This document shows positions 53,236 through 62,114 of a stretch of 64,000 bases of DNA, one piece after another; positions within the stretch are counted from its first letter, which is position 1; each line of letters starts with the position of its first letter. This DNA comes from UBA11403 sp963784615 (GTDB lineage Bacteria; Pseudomonadota; Gammaproteobacteria; Legionellales; Legionellaceae). Location of the stretch: NCBI GenBank assembly GCA_963784615.1, contig CAWASG010000002.1, forward strand, positions 124,001 to 188,000. The letters are read 5' to 3'. Position numbers and translations under genes: made by a program. A model generated the notes under the pieces. The model was not told the DNA's origin, did no database searches, and saw only the letters and a list, made by a program, of their open reading frames with translations.

Positions 53236-53921
53236 GATTCAGACCTGTAAAACGGTATTTGCCCAGGGAGTTGTTTAGTGTTGGTAGAGCAGTCCACCAG
53301 AGTGGTACTTGGCTTGCGCCACGAGGCTCAGTTCAGGGGCAAATCAGACGTTGGTGACAACGTAGATAGACCTGAGGTACTGCGGTTTTTGGATGCTTAT
53401 CTCCTTACAGTTGGGGTGGTTGATATGCGCTATACATTTCAAATGAAACGTAAAGCGACGATAGGTCAATACGAAAAAGTATTGTGATGTTCAAATTCCT
53501 GTGGAATTTGCGCTGGTTGGTTACAGTGAGTCCTGAAGATTCAGGTGATGTGTGCGGTTCCCGACTGAACGCCCCGTCACGAGGTTTGAGAATGATGGTG
53601 ACTTTTGCATAAGACCGTTGAAGGTTTCGCCGGAGTTCCACTGGCTCATCAGTTACGCTTTCGAATAGATTATCAAAACAAATAGTGTTACGCAAGATAA
53701 TTTACGTGTTATTTTTATGCGTGTTTAGTTCATTCTCGTTGTGCTCGCCTGAAAAAGAATGGTAAATGTGTTGAATCTATATTAAAATTTTGCAGCCCTT
53801 CGGCTGCGTCACTGCGGAGGATCCCTCAGTGACGCAGCTATAGGAGCAAATTATTTCAGGCAAAAAAATCAGGAGCAACTATAATCAGTTGATGTTGTAC
53901 TCATAAAATCCAGCGGACATT
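53236..53921. other. Non-coding region upstream of the Kiwa-like genes
   Basis: Holds structured element B, a hairpin repeat GCTGCGTCACTG/CAGTGACGCAGC (53803-53838), shared with 44332, and the promoter of the plus-strand pair. A 69-codon frame at 53278 has no family features. Confidence 0.5.
53490..53657 (+). ncRNA. Structured element, copy B
   Basis: Hairpins in the same order as copy A: AAATTCC/GGAATTT; CCTGA/TCAGG (53532-53545); conserved GGTTCCCGACT (53556-53566); GTCAC/GTGAC with inner GTT/AAT (53576-53602); AGACC/GGTTT (53612-53627); GCCGG/CTGGC (53629-53645); CTCATCAGTT. G-U pairs fit the plus strand as the RNA strand. About 270 bp upstream of kwaA-like. Confidence 0.6.
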
Positions 53922-54473
53922 ATGATTAATAAACTCGTAAAGATATCATTGGTTGCCACATCGTTGGCCCCAATACTGTTAACTCTTTGGTTTATTGAGA
54001 TCAGCAATAGCTGGCAAGAGTCTGTTTCAATTTACAGTAATCTGAAAATGCATTGCTTTGTGGGGAAATGGTATTTATTGGCAGCTGCACTGGCAACTAT
54101 ATTATGCTGGCTATTAATAGCGTTATCTCAAAAAAAATTAGAGAGGGTTCCTGTAAAAATATTATCGATTAAAACAGTGGATAATGAGATAGTTGGTTTC
54201 CTTCTCGTTTATATGCTTCCGCTGATCTATCAGCCGACACCAAATTTTAGTATATCCATATTTATTTTTGTCTCATTATTGTTTTTTATTGTTATTTACA
54301 ATTCAAATTTATATCATTTTAATCCTATTTTAAGTGTATTAGGGTATCATTTTTACGAAGTTAGTATAGATGGTGGAATAACCTATGTCCTTATTACAAA
54401 AAAGACAATTACCAATTGTAAAACCATCGATACGACTGTTCAATTAACTGATTATATGATCATGGAGATTTGA
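53922..54473 (+). CDS. kwaA: KwaA-like membrane protein of a Kiwa anti-phage system
   Basis: 183 residues, four hydrophobic helices (~5-25, 50-68, 91-108, 111-130), then a cytoplasmic tail FNPILSVLGYHFYEVSIDGG with VQLTDYMIM, a pattern I associate with KwaA. Kiwa KwaA is a four-TM sensor that meets phage at the membrane and works with KwaB. Translationally coupled to the next gene. Confidence 0.7.
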   Translation: MINKLVKISLVATSLAPILLTLWFIEISNSWQESVSIYSNLKMHCFVGKWYLLAAALATILCWLLIALSQKKLERVPVKILSIKTVDNEIVGFLLVYMLPLIYQPTPNFSISIFIFVSLLFFIVIYNSNLYHFNPILSVLGYHFYEVSIDGGITYVLITKKTITNCKTIDTTVQLTDYMIMEI

Positions 54474-54475
54474 TA

Positions 54476-55357
54476 GTGAATCAAATTAATAATCTTTTTG
54501 CGATTACGGACTGTCACGTTGACCCTATAAGACGAATTTCTCTTAATGCTGCTTTACAAGCAGATGTTGCTTCTTTGTTTGAAGAACAAAGAGAATCGTT
54601 TTTGAGAAACAAACAACCAGTAATATTTTCAGCGAGTTATAAGGTAGATTTAGATGAGTTATTCATAATTAAAGGTTTTACACTAAGTGAAGCCATTTCT
54701 GGTGCAATTCAAAACCCACTAACTTGCCCAACTTTAGATCTTAATGGCGACTTGTCTCTCAAGGCTATTTTTTCTGGTAAATGGGACTCTACTACCAAAA
54801 TGGTCTATTTTCAATCATGCGACGCAAGAAAATTACTAAAAAAGGGTTTTACATTAATCAATGCAAAAAATACCTATACGAAATTAGTTGATCCAGGAAT
54901 CACTCTTTCTAATAAGCTTACGGCTATTTATGACAACGGGCAGCTATTATTTGACTCTTACCATAATACAAAACGATATTTAGACCTGTCTAATTATTTT
55001 AGAGAGGCAACTGATGAAGAGCTCGATAAATTCTTGTCAACAAGTCTTTTTAAATGCGAGGATGTTGAATTATTTAAAAGTAGTGCCGATTCGATTATTA
55101 GAAAAAAAATTGCCTTACTTTTAAGTAATAACGTCTTGGACGACGTAACTATTTCCGAATTAAATAATGCGGCACGTGAGTTAAACAGTGCTGTGGCCGA
55201 GGAGTATAGAATTAATCTTGAAATAGAAGATGAAAAACTAGTTATACCGAAGGAGAAAAGAGTTTTAAAAGAGCTTATTAGATTTTTGGATGAGGATTAC
55301 GTTACTACTCCAATTACCAAAAGGAAATGTTTGACGAACTCTAAAACATATCTCTAG
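54476..55357 (+). CDS. kwaB: KwaB-like (DUF4868) protein of a Kiwa anti-phage system
   Basis: 293 residues from GTG 54476 (GGAG 8 nt upstream; a TTG two codons earlier also fits). The C-terminal block LKELIRFLDEDYVTTPITK, ending RKCLTNSKTYL, matches the DUF4868 end. KwaB is the DNA-binding/effector partner of KwaA. AT-rich relative to the conjugation genes, suggesting separate acquisition. Confidence 0.7.
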   Translation: MNQINNLFAITDCHVDPIRRISLNAALQADVASLFEEQRESFLRNKQPVIFSASYKVDLDELFIIKGFTLSEAISGAIQNPLTCPTLDLNGDLSLKAIFSGKWDSTTKMVYFQSCDARKLLKKGFTLINAKNTYTKLVDPGITLSNKLTAIYDNGQLLFDSYHNTKRYLDLSNYFREATDEELDKFLSTSLFKCEDVELFKSSADSIIRKKIALLLSNNVLDDVTISELNNAARELNSAVAEEYRINLEIEDEKLVIPKEKRVLKELIRFLDEDYVTTPITKRKCLTNSKTYL

Positions 55358-55393
55358 CCCGAAAGAGTGCTGCAGCTGATTATTAACCACCGT

Positions 55394-56020
55394 TTAATCA
55401 AACTCCGTTGGTTGTTCTTCTTTATACACAAGCTCATATAACCGGATTAATTGGTTGGCTGTAACGCGGTGAGTGGACAGTGGAGGTAGATGATTCATGT
55501 CGAAAAAGCCTACCTCAGCGATTTCCAAATTTTCAGTTGCGTCACCAGAAGTGATTTTGCAGTGAAAAAAACATTTATATGTGTGAGGCCATTGGGGTGG
55601 ATGGTCATGTTTAAGCTTATCCCAGAAGGCTAACAATTTAATTGCATTGACATCATAGCCCGTCTCTTCTTTCGTTTCTCTTATGACTGCTTCAGACGCT
55701 GATTCATTAACATCAGCCCAGCCGCCGGGCAAAGTCCATAAACCATCGGAACGTTCTTTAACAAGCAATAATTTATCGTCTTTGAGAATAAAGGAACGAA
55801 CATCAATTTTAGGAGTGGCATAGCCTTTTTCTAATGAAAACATACTGTCAACATCCGGTGCGTGATTTTCTGAGCATTGAGCTGCTAACTCAGCGGCAAT
55901 TTCCCTGAGCCTGATATACCGTTCTTTATCGTACTCGTTGGTAGTATAAGTGAGGCCTGATTGTGCGATCGCCTGAATCTCTGATATCCATTTAAGCCAC
56001 TGCAAATTGTCTTTGGTCAT
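55394..56020 (-). CDS. Nudix hydrolase with N-terminal NUDIX_5-like domain
   Basis: 208 residues. N-terminal helical domain (~1-65), then Nudix box GGWADVNESASEAVIRETKE with the final EETGYDV. Family members hydrolyse ADP-ribose-type or other nucleoside diphosphates. It lies between the defence genes and the conjugation genes; possible roles are nucleotide clean-up or signal degradation, the latter speculative. Confidence 0.88.
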   Translation of the reverse strand: MTKDNLQWLKWISEIQAIAQSGLTYTTNEYDKERYIRLREIAAELAAQCSENHAPDVDSMFSLEKGYATPKIDVRSFILKDDKLLLVKERSDGLWTLPGGWADVNESASEAVIRETKEETGYDVNAIKLLAFWDKLKHDHPPQWPHTYKCFFHCKITSGDATENLEIAEVGFFDMNHLPPLSTHRVTANQLIRLYELVYKEEQPTEFD

Positions 56021-56026
56021 TGGTTC

Positions 56027-56524
56027 TTACCTGATAGTTATGGGTGCTAACACACAATTACTCAGCATTTGATTGGCTAGTTTCTGGTAACGTTTTGTAT
56101 TGCCCCAGAAAATCTCGTCGGATTCAAAACATCCCGCGAGTTGCAACAGCTTCAATGCTGCTATCAGCTTATCATAAATCTCAATAAACTCGATAAGCTG
56201 GATGGACAAGGGATTGGTCACAATCATCACTGGTCGAAACTGAGGGATGTAACTGATTTTTGTACGTGCAAAATCCTTCTTCATTGCAAGCAGTGTCTCA
56301 AACCGCGCAATTTCATCGGTAAATTGTTGAGTGAATCCTATAATGTTTTGTTTTATCTGCTTATAGCTGGCCATCGCTTGCGGATCTCGTTGTCGACAGC
56401 GATTTATCAAGACATTAAATTTATGCAGAATAGCCTCAATAAACAACCGATCCCCGCTTATCTTTCGTTCAAATAATTGATACACCTCACGTGTTCTTAG
56501 TGCCAATTCAATGCTTACTTTCAT
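56027..56524 (-). CDS. Conjugative-element protein, probably DUF1845/TIGR03761-like
   Basis: 165 residues. KVSIELALRTREVYQLFERK at the N-terminus and ISYIPQFRPVMIVTNPLSIQ with YDKLIAALKLLQLAGCFESD at the C-terminus resemble the PFL_4669/AcaB-like family of integrating conjugative elements. Overlaps traD by 4 nt. Role unclear, possibly regulatory. Confidence 0.5.
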   Translation of the reverse strand: MKVSIELALRTREVYQLFERKISGDRLFIEAILHKFNVLINRCRQRDPQAMASYKQIKQNIIGFTQQFTDEIARFETLLAMKKDFARTKISYIPQFRPVMIVTNPLSIQLIEFIEIYDKLIAALKLLQLAGCFESDEIFWGNTKRYQKLANQMLSNCVLAPITIR

Positions 56525-58533
56525 AATGTTTTTTCTCCAGTAGGATTTAATTGATTAATGTCACGTATCACGCTTTTTATATCCTTTGGTGCTAATCCAT
56601 CGTTTAGCGGTAGCGGTATTCTTACTTTGTATAATTCACCGCCATTGACCAGCACGAAGGCTTGGCCTTTTGGGAGTGAGATAATGTCGTTGACTTCGAT
56701 CATGGGTACAGCGGTTGTTTGTACTCGATCTTCGTTGGTGGTGTTGAAGTAAACGCCGTCTTCTCCGTGTGGGGTGTCGTTGACCATGGATACTTGTGTG
56801 TGGCCGACCACGCCGACCTGTGGTAGGACTTTGACGAGTAGATTGGCTGTTTCTTCGTTTTTGACTCTGAGCATGATTAATGTGTTGAGGTTGCCTTCGG
56901 TGACTTCGGCTTTTGCTCTTGATCCGAGGGCTACTTCCATATCTTGTTTTGTTTGTGCGTAAGCGGTGACTTGGAAACCTGCGCCTCCTGCTTTGTTGAG
57001 GATTTTGACGAAGGAGTCTTGGATGATTTCTGATAGCTCGTCGCAGTGGAGGTTGAGGCGGTAGTTGGCGTTGCTTTCTTTGTAGATTTTTCCGGCAGTG
57101 GAAACTAAATCAGATAGAAATGCTTTACCTACTGCTTGGGCTATGTTGGGGTTGGTTAGGCTGTCTAGGCCGATGTAAATGACCTTTTTTTGTTTGATGG
57201 CGGTCATGAGCTCGATTTCGCAGGGGCTTTTGTGGAATGAGAAAATGCTGGATGCGTTGCTTTTGTTGATTTCTGAGAGGACTGGGCCAACGCTTGCGGT
57301 AATTTTGTCGTAGTAGCTTTTGTCCATGATGGCGGCGTCGAATAGGTCAATGAGGACTTGATCGTGTAGGCTTTCGACACGTCCTTCTGTGATGGTTTTG
57401 GTGATGTGGTCTTTTAGGTATTGAACGACGGCTTTGGCTCTGTCCATTGGGGGTGGGGTTTTGCCGAATTTATCGACGCGGCAGTCGTGGTCACTGATGA
57501 TGCGTTCGATTTTGTTTTGATAATCTGGATCATGTGCTGGCATGATGGTGTCGGCATAGGCCATGAGGAGTTGGTCGAGTCGGCTGATGTAGAAGGCGAT
57601 GGATTTGTAGGTGATGGGTTGTTGCATTTCTTCAAGGCAGATGGCGACGATGTTGATGTATTTCCATGCGAAGGCGGCGAATTGTTTGCCTTCTCCTTCG
57701 GCGGCAATGGCATCGGTGATGCGGGTGGCGACTTCGCTGACTTGATCGAAGTTTTTGAGTGGGTTGTAGTGGGCAGATAATTCTGGGAAGCCTAAGTGGA
57801 CGATGCGAAAATCGTTGAGGCGGTTGGCGGCGTTGCAGGCTGAATACATGTCGCGTACCAGATCTAAATCGCCTTTGGGGTCGACGACAATGACGGCTGC
57901 ACCGTTGCGGATATCTTGGTTGATGAGAATGCTGGCGAGTCTTGTTTTACCTACTCGTGTGGTGCCAACGACGAAGGTATGGCCGACGCGTACATCTTGC
58001 GGGATGTAAACAGGTTTGTCTTGTTCGCCGAGTCCATGCAGGTAGGGACTTCCGCCAACGGGTGGATCGGGTCTGAATGGGTTTAATCGAGATGAGTGGC
58101 TGAGTAGTTGAGCGAGATAAGTTGTTTCATGATTTTGGCAATAGGAGCGGACGGCTTGATAGACTTTTCCACGTTGCATGAAGGATTCGTTTTTGATTTG
58201 TTTGATTTGATGTAAACGTTGGGTGTGATGGGGGAACCAGCGAAAGCCTCGTCCTATGAATAGCCATTGTTGGGATGCTGGAACTTGCGTTGTGGATAGC
58301 GCATAGTAGGGCATGGTGATTAACCGGCGGTGGAAGCGTTTTATTTTTATGGCTTGGCCGCCTCGATATAAGCCTAAAGCACTGAGGCTGAATCCGGCGT
58401 AATAGCCCATGCTTTGTGTGAGTAAAAATAGATGCGGTTTGTTGATTGCAAGTAGTGCTAATGCCAGACAGGTGATGCTGGTGTAGATTTCGGTGGGTTC
58501 ACGTAACAGGTTTTCGACAGGGTATTCGGCCAT
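56521..58533 (-). CDS. traD: Type IV coupling protein TraD (PFGI-1/ICE class)
   Basis: 670 residues from ATG 58533 (the earlier in-frame start overlaps the upstream gene). N-terminal TM anchor region (~15-60), Walker A VVGTTRVGKTRLASIL, Walker B AAVIVVDPKGDLDL, later HCDELSEIIQDSF. Brings the relaxosome to the mating channel. Gene set and order point to GI-type T4SS islands. Confidence 0.9.
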   Translation of the reverse strand: MAEYPVENLLREPTEIYTSITCLALALLAINKPHLFLLTQSMGYYAGFSLSALGLYRGGQAIKIKRFHRRLITMPYYALSTTQVPASQQWLFIGRGFRWFPHHTQRLHQIKQIKNESFMQRGKVYQAVRSYCQNHETTYLAQLLSHSSRLNPFRPDPPVGGSPYLHGLGEQDKPVYIPQDVRVGHTFVVGTTRVGKTRLASILINQDIRNGAAVIVVDPKGDLDLVRDMYSACNAANRLNDFRIVHLGFPELSAHYNPLKNFDQVSEVATRITDAIAAEGEGKQFAAFAWKYINIVAICLEEMQQPITYKSIAFYISRLDQLLMAYADTIMPAHDPDYQNKIERIISDHDCRVDKFGKTPPPMDRAKAVVQYLKDHITKTITEGRVESLHDQVLIDLFDAAIMDKSYYDKITASVGPVLSEINKSNASSIFSFHKSPCEIELMTAIKQKKVIYIGLDSLTNPNIAQAVGKAFLSDLVSTAGKIYKESNANYRLNLHCDELSEIIQDSFVKILNKAGGAGFQVTAYAQTKQDMEVALGSRAKAEVTEGNLNTLIMLRVKNEETANLLVKVLPQVGVVGHTQVSMVNDTPHGEDGVYFNTTNEDRVQTTAVPMIEVNDIISLPKGQAFVLVNGGELYKVRIPLPLNDGLAPKDIKSVIRDINQLNPTGEKTL

Positions 58534-58535
58534 GA

Positions 58536-58868
58536 TTATTTCCACCAAGTGAGTAATTCAAAAAATGCCATGATTGCAATTAGATACCAGCGCGCTTGGA
58601 TGGCGGTTTTGATTTGGGCTGTATCAGGATCGCTGTTAAGACGTGTAATGGTGAGCTTGATAAGTAGCGGCCAGAGCCAGAATAATGCCAGGTAGAAACT
58701 ACAGTGAGCCAAGAGGAAATGAAGTTGGTGTGTTTTGAAAAATGAACGGGCTTGGTTGAGTTGATGAGTATGGTTTAGAAACTGCGGTACAAAAATTAAT
58801 AGTAACGCAGCTGGTACGATGAACTGAATCGTGACTATAATTGTTGAACGGATGGTTTTATTTAGCAT
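58536..58868 (-). CDS. Small integral membrane protein of the conjugation operon
   Basis: 110 residues, three hydrophobic segments (IVTIQFIVPAALLLIFVPQF; FYLALFWLWPLLIKL; WYLIAIMAFFELLTWW). Stop is 2 nt before the traD start. Position fits the small membrane proteins beside TraD in GI-type islands. Function unknown. Confidence 0.7.
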   Translation of the reverse strand: MLNKTIRSTIIVTIQFIVPAALLLIFVPQFLNHTHQLNQARSFFKTHQLHFLLAHCSFYLALFWLWPLLIKLTITRLNSDPDTAQIKTAIQARWYLIAIMAFFELLTWWK

Positions 58869-58894
58869 GGGATTAACTCCTGAGGGTGGCTTAA

Positions 58895-59092
58895 ATGAAT
58901 AAGAATGGGTTGTTGGCGATTAAGGTTTTCAAACTGCTTTGGAAGCTCACGTTTATTGCTCTGGGTGTTGTTTTGGCAATCGCATCGGAGAAACGTTCGC
59001 GATCTCCCTACACAGCATTGCAAGCACAACTTCTTCACGAAGACGACTTGATTAGCGATGCTGAATACATGAGATCGTTGGGTAACGATTAA
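58895..59092 (+). CDS. Possible small membrane protein, opposite strand
   Basis: 65 residues MNKNGLLAIKVFKLLWKLTF..., one TM segment and an acidic tail (HEDDLISDAEYMRSLGND). GAGGGTGG precedes ATG. It sits beside traG on the other strand, the place of DUF3742-type genes in related islands. A minus-strand frame covers the same DNA but looks less protein-like. Confidence 0.5.
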   Translation: MNKNGLLAIKVFKLLWKLTFIALGVVLAIASEKRSRSPYTALQAQLLHEDDLISDAEYMRSLGND

Positions 59093-59103
59093 GTTATCGA
59101 TGC

Positions 59104-60669
59104 TCATGGAATTTTCCCCATGCTGGCTAACTTGACCCCTTGCTGAGCTATGTTCGAAGCTGCATTTGTTGCAGATTTACTATGATCCTCGGATTGCGAA
59201 ATAAGACCTGATAACGCAGCTCCTGCCTCTCCACCAAAATGACTCGATAATCTCAGCAACAACATCGGGGCAATAAAATAAAACATCACTGCCATATTCC
59301 GCATAGCCGAAATCGCTTCGTTTTTCCCTAATGGATCCAGTACGCTACGCTCGATAAAACCGACCAGGTGCCAGAGATACTGGATGAAAATCGCCATGAT
59401 GAATAATCCGCAGATGCTGCCTAAGGCTTTGGGGCTGTAGCCGCTGAACGCTAAAATGATGGGTGTTAGAATAATCATGAAGAAGTATAAAAACGCTTGC
59501 ATCACCGGTAAGGTTTGCATGATGGCTTCTCGCTTTAGTGGCGTTGATGTCCATGACTTTGCGAATTGACCGACATTGACGAGCGTATGTGCAATGACAC
59601 CGCCGACTGCGCCATTGGTATTTCCGATGAGATTTTTTACGCTGTTGGCTTGTAGATCTCGACTGTCACTGAGTAACATTTTGGCGATATAGTCCTCAGA
59701 ACTAATGTTTGAACCCCATGCTTTAGGATGATGGCGTTTATAGTCGCGGACGCGTTCGAGTATGGCTGCGTAATTTAAATGATTATCAAAAACGCTGGCA
59801 TTGGTCGCGACGTCTACCAAATCATTACGTAATTTGAGCCACCATAGACTGCAACTCGGATAGCCGTCTTTTGGCAAATGTTCCGCTGCGATATCTCCAC
59901 GATCCGCTGCATTTTTTAAGTTGCTGTTGGGGGTGTTGTTAAAGTCGAATCCCGGCACAGGTTGGCGAGCGTAGATTTTTCCGTAGTGGAGGGTTTGCAA
60001 CACTTTGGAGCCACTCCATTTGAGGTCTTCTTCACCGCCGAAATGACTGAGGATTTCTTTGATTTGCTTGGTGTTGTGGGGCTCTGCGTCATAGAGATTG
60101 CGTGCTTCAAGGAAACATTGTCGGTGAAATTTTAATGCTTGCTCGCGAACATCGGCTGGCAGGTAAATGGATACCAAGTCTCCTTCGATGGCTTGTAAGC
60201 TGTCGGTGCATCCGGTGACTTTCATGAGGCCGTAGGTCAAACTGGACATGTAGTTTTGCAAGATTGCAAAGCCTATCGGGATTTTGACGTTGCTGGTGAT
60301 GACGTCGGCGAAGGCTTCGTCATAGGTGGTGCCGGTGTCTCCGAGTGTGGAGACTTTGGTGCTACTGCTTTTGGACCCGCACATGGGTTTGAAGTTGAGG
60401 GCTTTTTCTTCTAACGGGACGCAGGGATAAATGAATATTCCGCAGATTAAGAAGGTGATGGCTAACTCATAGAGGAACGTATTTAGCGCGTGATCGGCGG
60501 CATGATGAGTTGAGCCAGCAGGGGCAAGGACGTTTTTGAGGAAACGGAAGCCGACCATGAGAAAGCCAAGATATAACAGCCCTGTTTGCCACAGGGCGTC
60601 GAAGATGATTTCATATTGTTGCCAGCCCAAGTACGTGGTGTAGAGGGATAGGGGACTGAAGACGACCAT
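59104..60669 (-). CDS. traG: TraG N-terminal-domain conjugation protein
   Basis: 521 residues. N-terminal TMs (LWQTGLLYLGFLMVGFRF; ELAITFLICGIFIYP), a large periplasmic part with Cys residues, then a C-terminal cluster of TMs (VMQAFLYFFMIILTPIILAF; GLFIMAIFIQYLWHLVGF). Mating-pair stabilisation component of GI-type T4SS. Downstream of the TIGR03755-like gene. Confidence 0.85.
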   Translation of the reverse strand: MVVFSPLSLYTTYLGWQQYEIIFDALWQTGLLYLGFLMVGFRFLKNVLAPAGSTHHAADHALNTFLYELAITFLICGIFIYPCVPLEEKALNFKPMCGSKSSSTKVSTLGDTGTTYDEAFADVITSNVKIPIGFAILQNYMSSLTYGLMKVTGCTDSLQAIEGDLVSIYLPADVREQALKFHRQCFLEARNLYDAEPHNTKQIKEILSHFGGEEDLKWSGSKVLQTLHYGKIYARQPVPGFDFNNTPNSNLKNAADRGDIAAEHLPKDGYPSCSLWWLKLRNDLVDVATNASVFDNHLNYAAILERVRDYKRHHPKAWGSNISSEDYIAKMLLSDSRDLQANSVKNLIGNTNGAVGGVIAHTLVNVGQFAKSWTSTPLKREAIMQTLPVMQAFLYFFMIILTPIILAFSGYSPKALGSICGLFIMAIFIQYLWHLVGFIERSVLDPLGKNEAISAMRNMAVMFYFIAPMLLLRLSSHFGGEAGAALSGLISQSEDHSKSATNAASNIAQQGVKLASMGKIP

Positions 60670-60694
60670 AGTATACTCCTATATAAACGTTGAA

Positions 60695-60720
60695 TTGGGC
60701 TTCGCTCTCGCGTTACCCAA
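60695..60720. repeat. REP-like hairpin inside the tra operon
   Basis: TTGGG-CTTCGCTCTCGCGTTA-CCCAA, sharing 18 nt (TTGGGCTTCGCTCTCGCG) with the skp-fabZ palindrome at 13254-13271. Confidence 0.8.
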
Positions 60721-60731
60721 CGACATCAATC

Positions 60732-62105
60732 TTATTTGTCCGGCTTGGAATAAACCGCACCGTGTTTAACATGCGCTTGTTCGCTGTCTTCACCGGGCAG
60801 GTTTTTGGCGATGTTATTACCGCGTAAATCCATGAGCATGGTGAGTGTTTCATTCATCATTTTTTTACGAACGTCACTTTCAAAAGCGAGCGAATGAATA
60901 TCGTCATCAAGTTTTTTGAGGGCGAATTTCACCATATTCATGGCTGGCTTCAGGTTTTGCACTTCCTGCACTTGCAGACCCGCTTGTATAATCCGGCGCA
61001 TCATCATGGCTTGGTCGAGCATGTTTTGCGTTGCAATTTCTTCAGCGAGTTTGGAGACAGTGAGGATTTGTTCTTCACGTGGCATACGTTGAATGGTGAT
61101 AATGATTTCATCGGTGATAAGCAGATTTGAGGCACTGAGCATTTTGAGCTTGTCCTCAGTCAGCGGCCATTCACCGTCGACCAATTTCCACAACGCTTTG
61201 GCAATATTACTGGTGCAGGTATTGCTTGTGCTGCAGCTTTGTAGCAATGCCGATAATCCCATGCCGGCTTTTGCTTCGTGTTTGGTTTCATCCGTTTTGA
61301 GGTCGCTGGCGCTGACATGAATATCGCCCAATACTTTGACCGCCCATTCTGCGGCAACAGCAGGCGTTTTCCAGCTTCGTGTCATTGGTGTTTTATCAGT
61401 TGGCTCTGAGATGTTATCCAGTGGTTTCCGGTATAACAAAATGTTGTAGCCAGCAATCACCACGTCATTGATGACTTTAATCGGGCGTTGAAACTTACCG
61501 CCGGCATTACCCGTTTGATGCCCAATCCATGGCAAGCCATATTCTTCACGTTTTTGCGTGATTGTTTTGGCTGCTTCAGTGATATCGACGTTTTCGGTGC
61601 GTGCACGTTTGGCCGCATCGAGCCAGCCTTGGCTGTCGGAAACGGACAACAAGCCATCGAGTGGTGCTTGACCGTCTTCCAACGAACTTTTCACCTCATG
61701 GCAATCTTTGACTTTGATGGCAAATTCATTCTGCGCGCCAGCCGCTACGTTTTGCAGTACGTTGTATAGTCCAGGCATGGCTTGTTGCAGTTTATACATC
61801 GGATAACCTGCGACTGACCCTTTGAGATTATCAATCACGCCTCCGGGGATATTCATCACCGATTTTTTCAAATCTTGAAAGGTATTGGTGATGGATACAA
61901 CGGGATTAAAACCGCTACATGTAAATCCTAATCGGCCATCGATATTCCCGCCGATAGTGATGATTTGGTCTTTATTGACGGGAGGGATGTAGAGGTTCGA
62001 TGATCCACCGAGCCTATAATAATAGTCGGACTCGTTCGGCATGAACGAGTCGGCATAGACGGCAGTTGCCGTTAAAGAAGCGAGGATTAAAGCAATCGAT
62101 TTCAT
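60732..62105 (-). CDS. Integrating conjugative element protein, TIGR03755 (PFL_4711) type
   Basis: 457 residues with signal peptide (TAVYADS). YYRLGGSSNLYIPPV and GRLGFTCSGFNPVVSITNTF near the N-terminus; C-terminal helical half with VQNLKPAMNMVKF and LRGNNIAKNLPGE. Exported T4SS component, TraH-like by position. Ends before traG with a REP-like hairpin between. Confidence 0.8.
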   Translation of the reverse strand: MKSIALILASLTATAVYADSFMPNESDYYYRLGGSSNLYIPPVNKDQIITIGGNIDGRLGFTCSGFNPVVSITNTFQDLKKSVMNIPGGVIDNLKGSVAGYPMYKLQQAMPGLYNVLQNVAAGAQNEFAIKVKDCHEVKSSLEDGQAPLDGLLSVSDSQGWLDAAKRARTENVDITEAAKTITQKREEYGLPWIGHQTGNAGGKFQRPIKVINDVVIAGYNILLYRKPLDNISEPTDKTPMTRSWKTPAVAAEWAVKVLGDIHVSASDLKTDETKHEAKAGMGLSALLQSCSTSNTCTSNIAKALWKLVDGEWPLTEDKLKMLSASNLLITDEIIITIQRMPREEQILTVSKLAEEIATQNMLDQAMMMRRIIQAGLQVQEVQNLKPAMNMVKFALKKLDDDIHSLAFESDVRKKMMNETLTMLMDLRGNNIAKNLPGEDSEQAHVKHGAVYSKPDK

Positions 62106-62114
62106 AATATTCTC

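Noticed and set aside
53278..53487. 69-codon plus-strand frame
   Set aside because: Overlaps the upstream part of structured element B and lacks protein-like composition.
58862..59107. 81-codon minus-strand frame between traG and the small membrane gene
   Set aside because: Antisense to a more protein-like plus-strand frame with a good ribosome-binding site; Cys-rich and low in helical or hydrophobic pattern.
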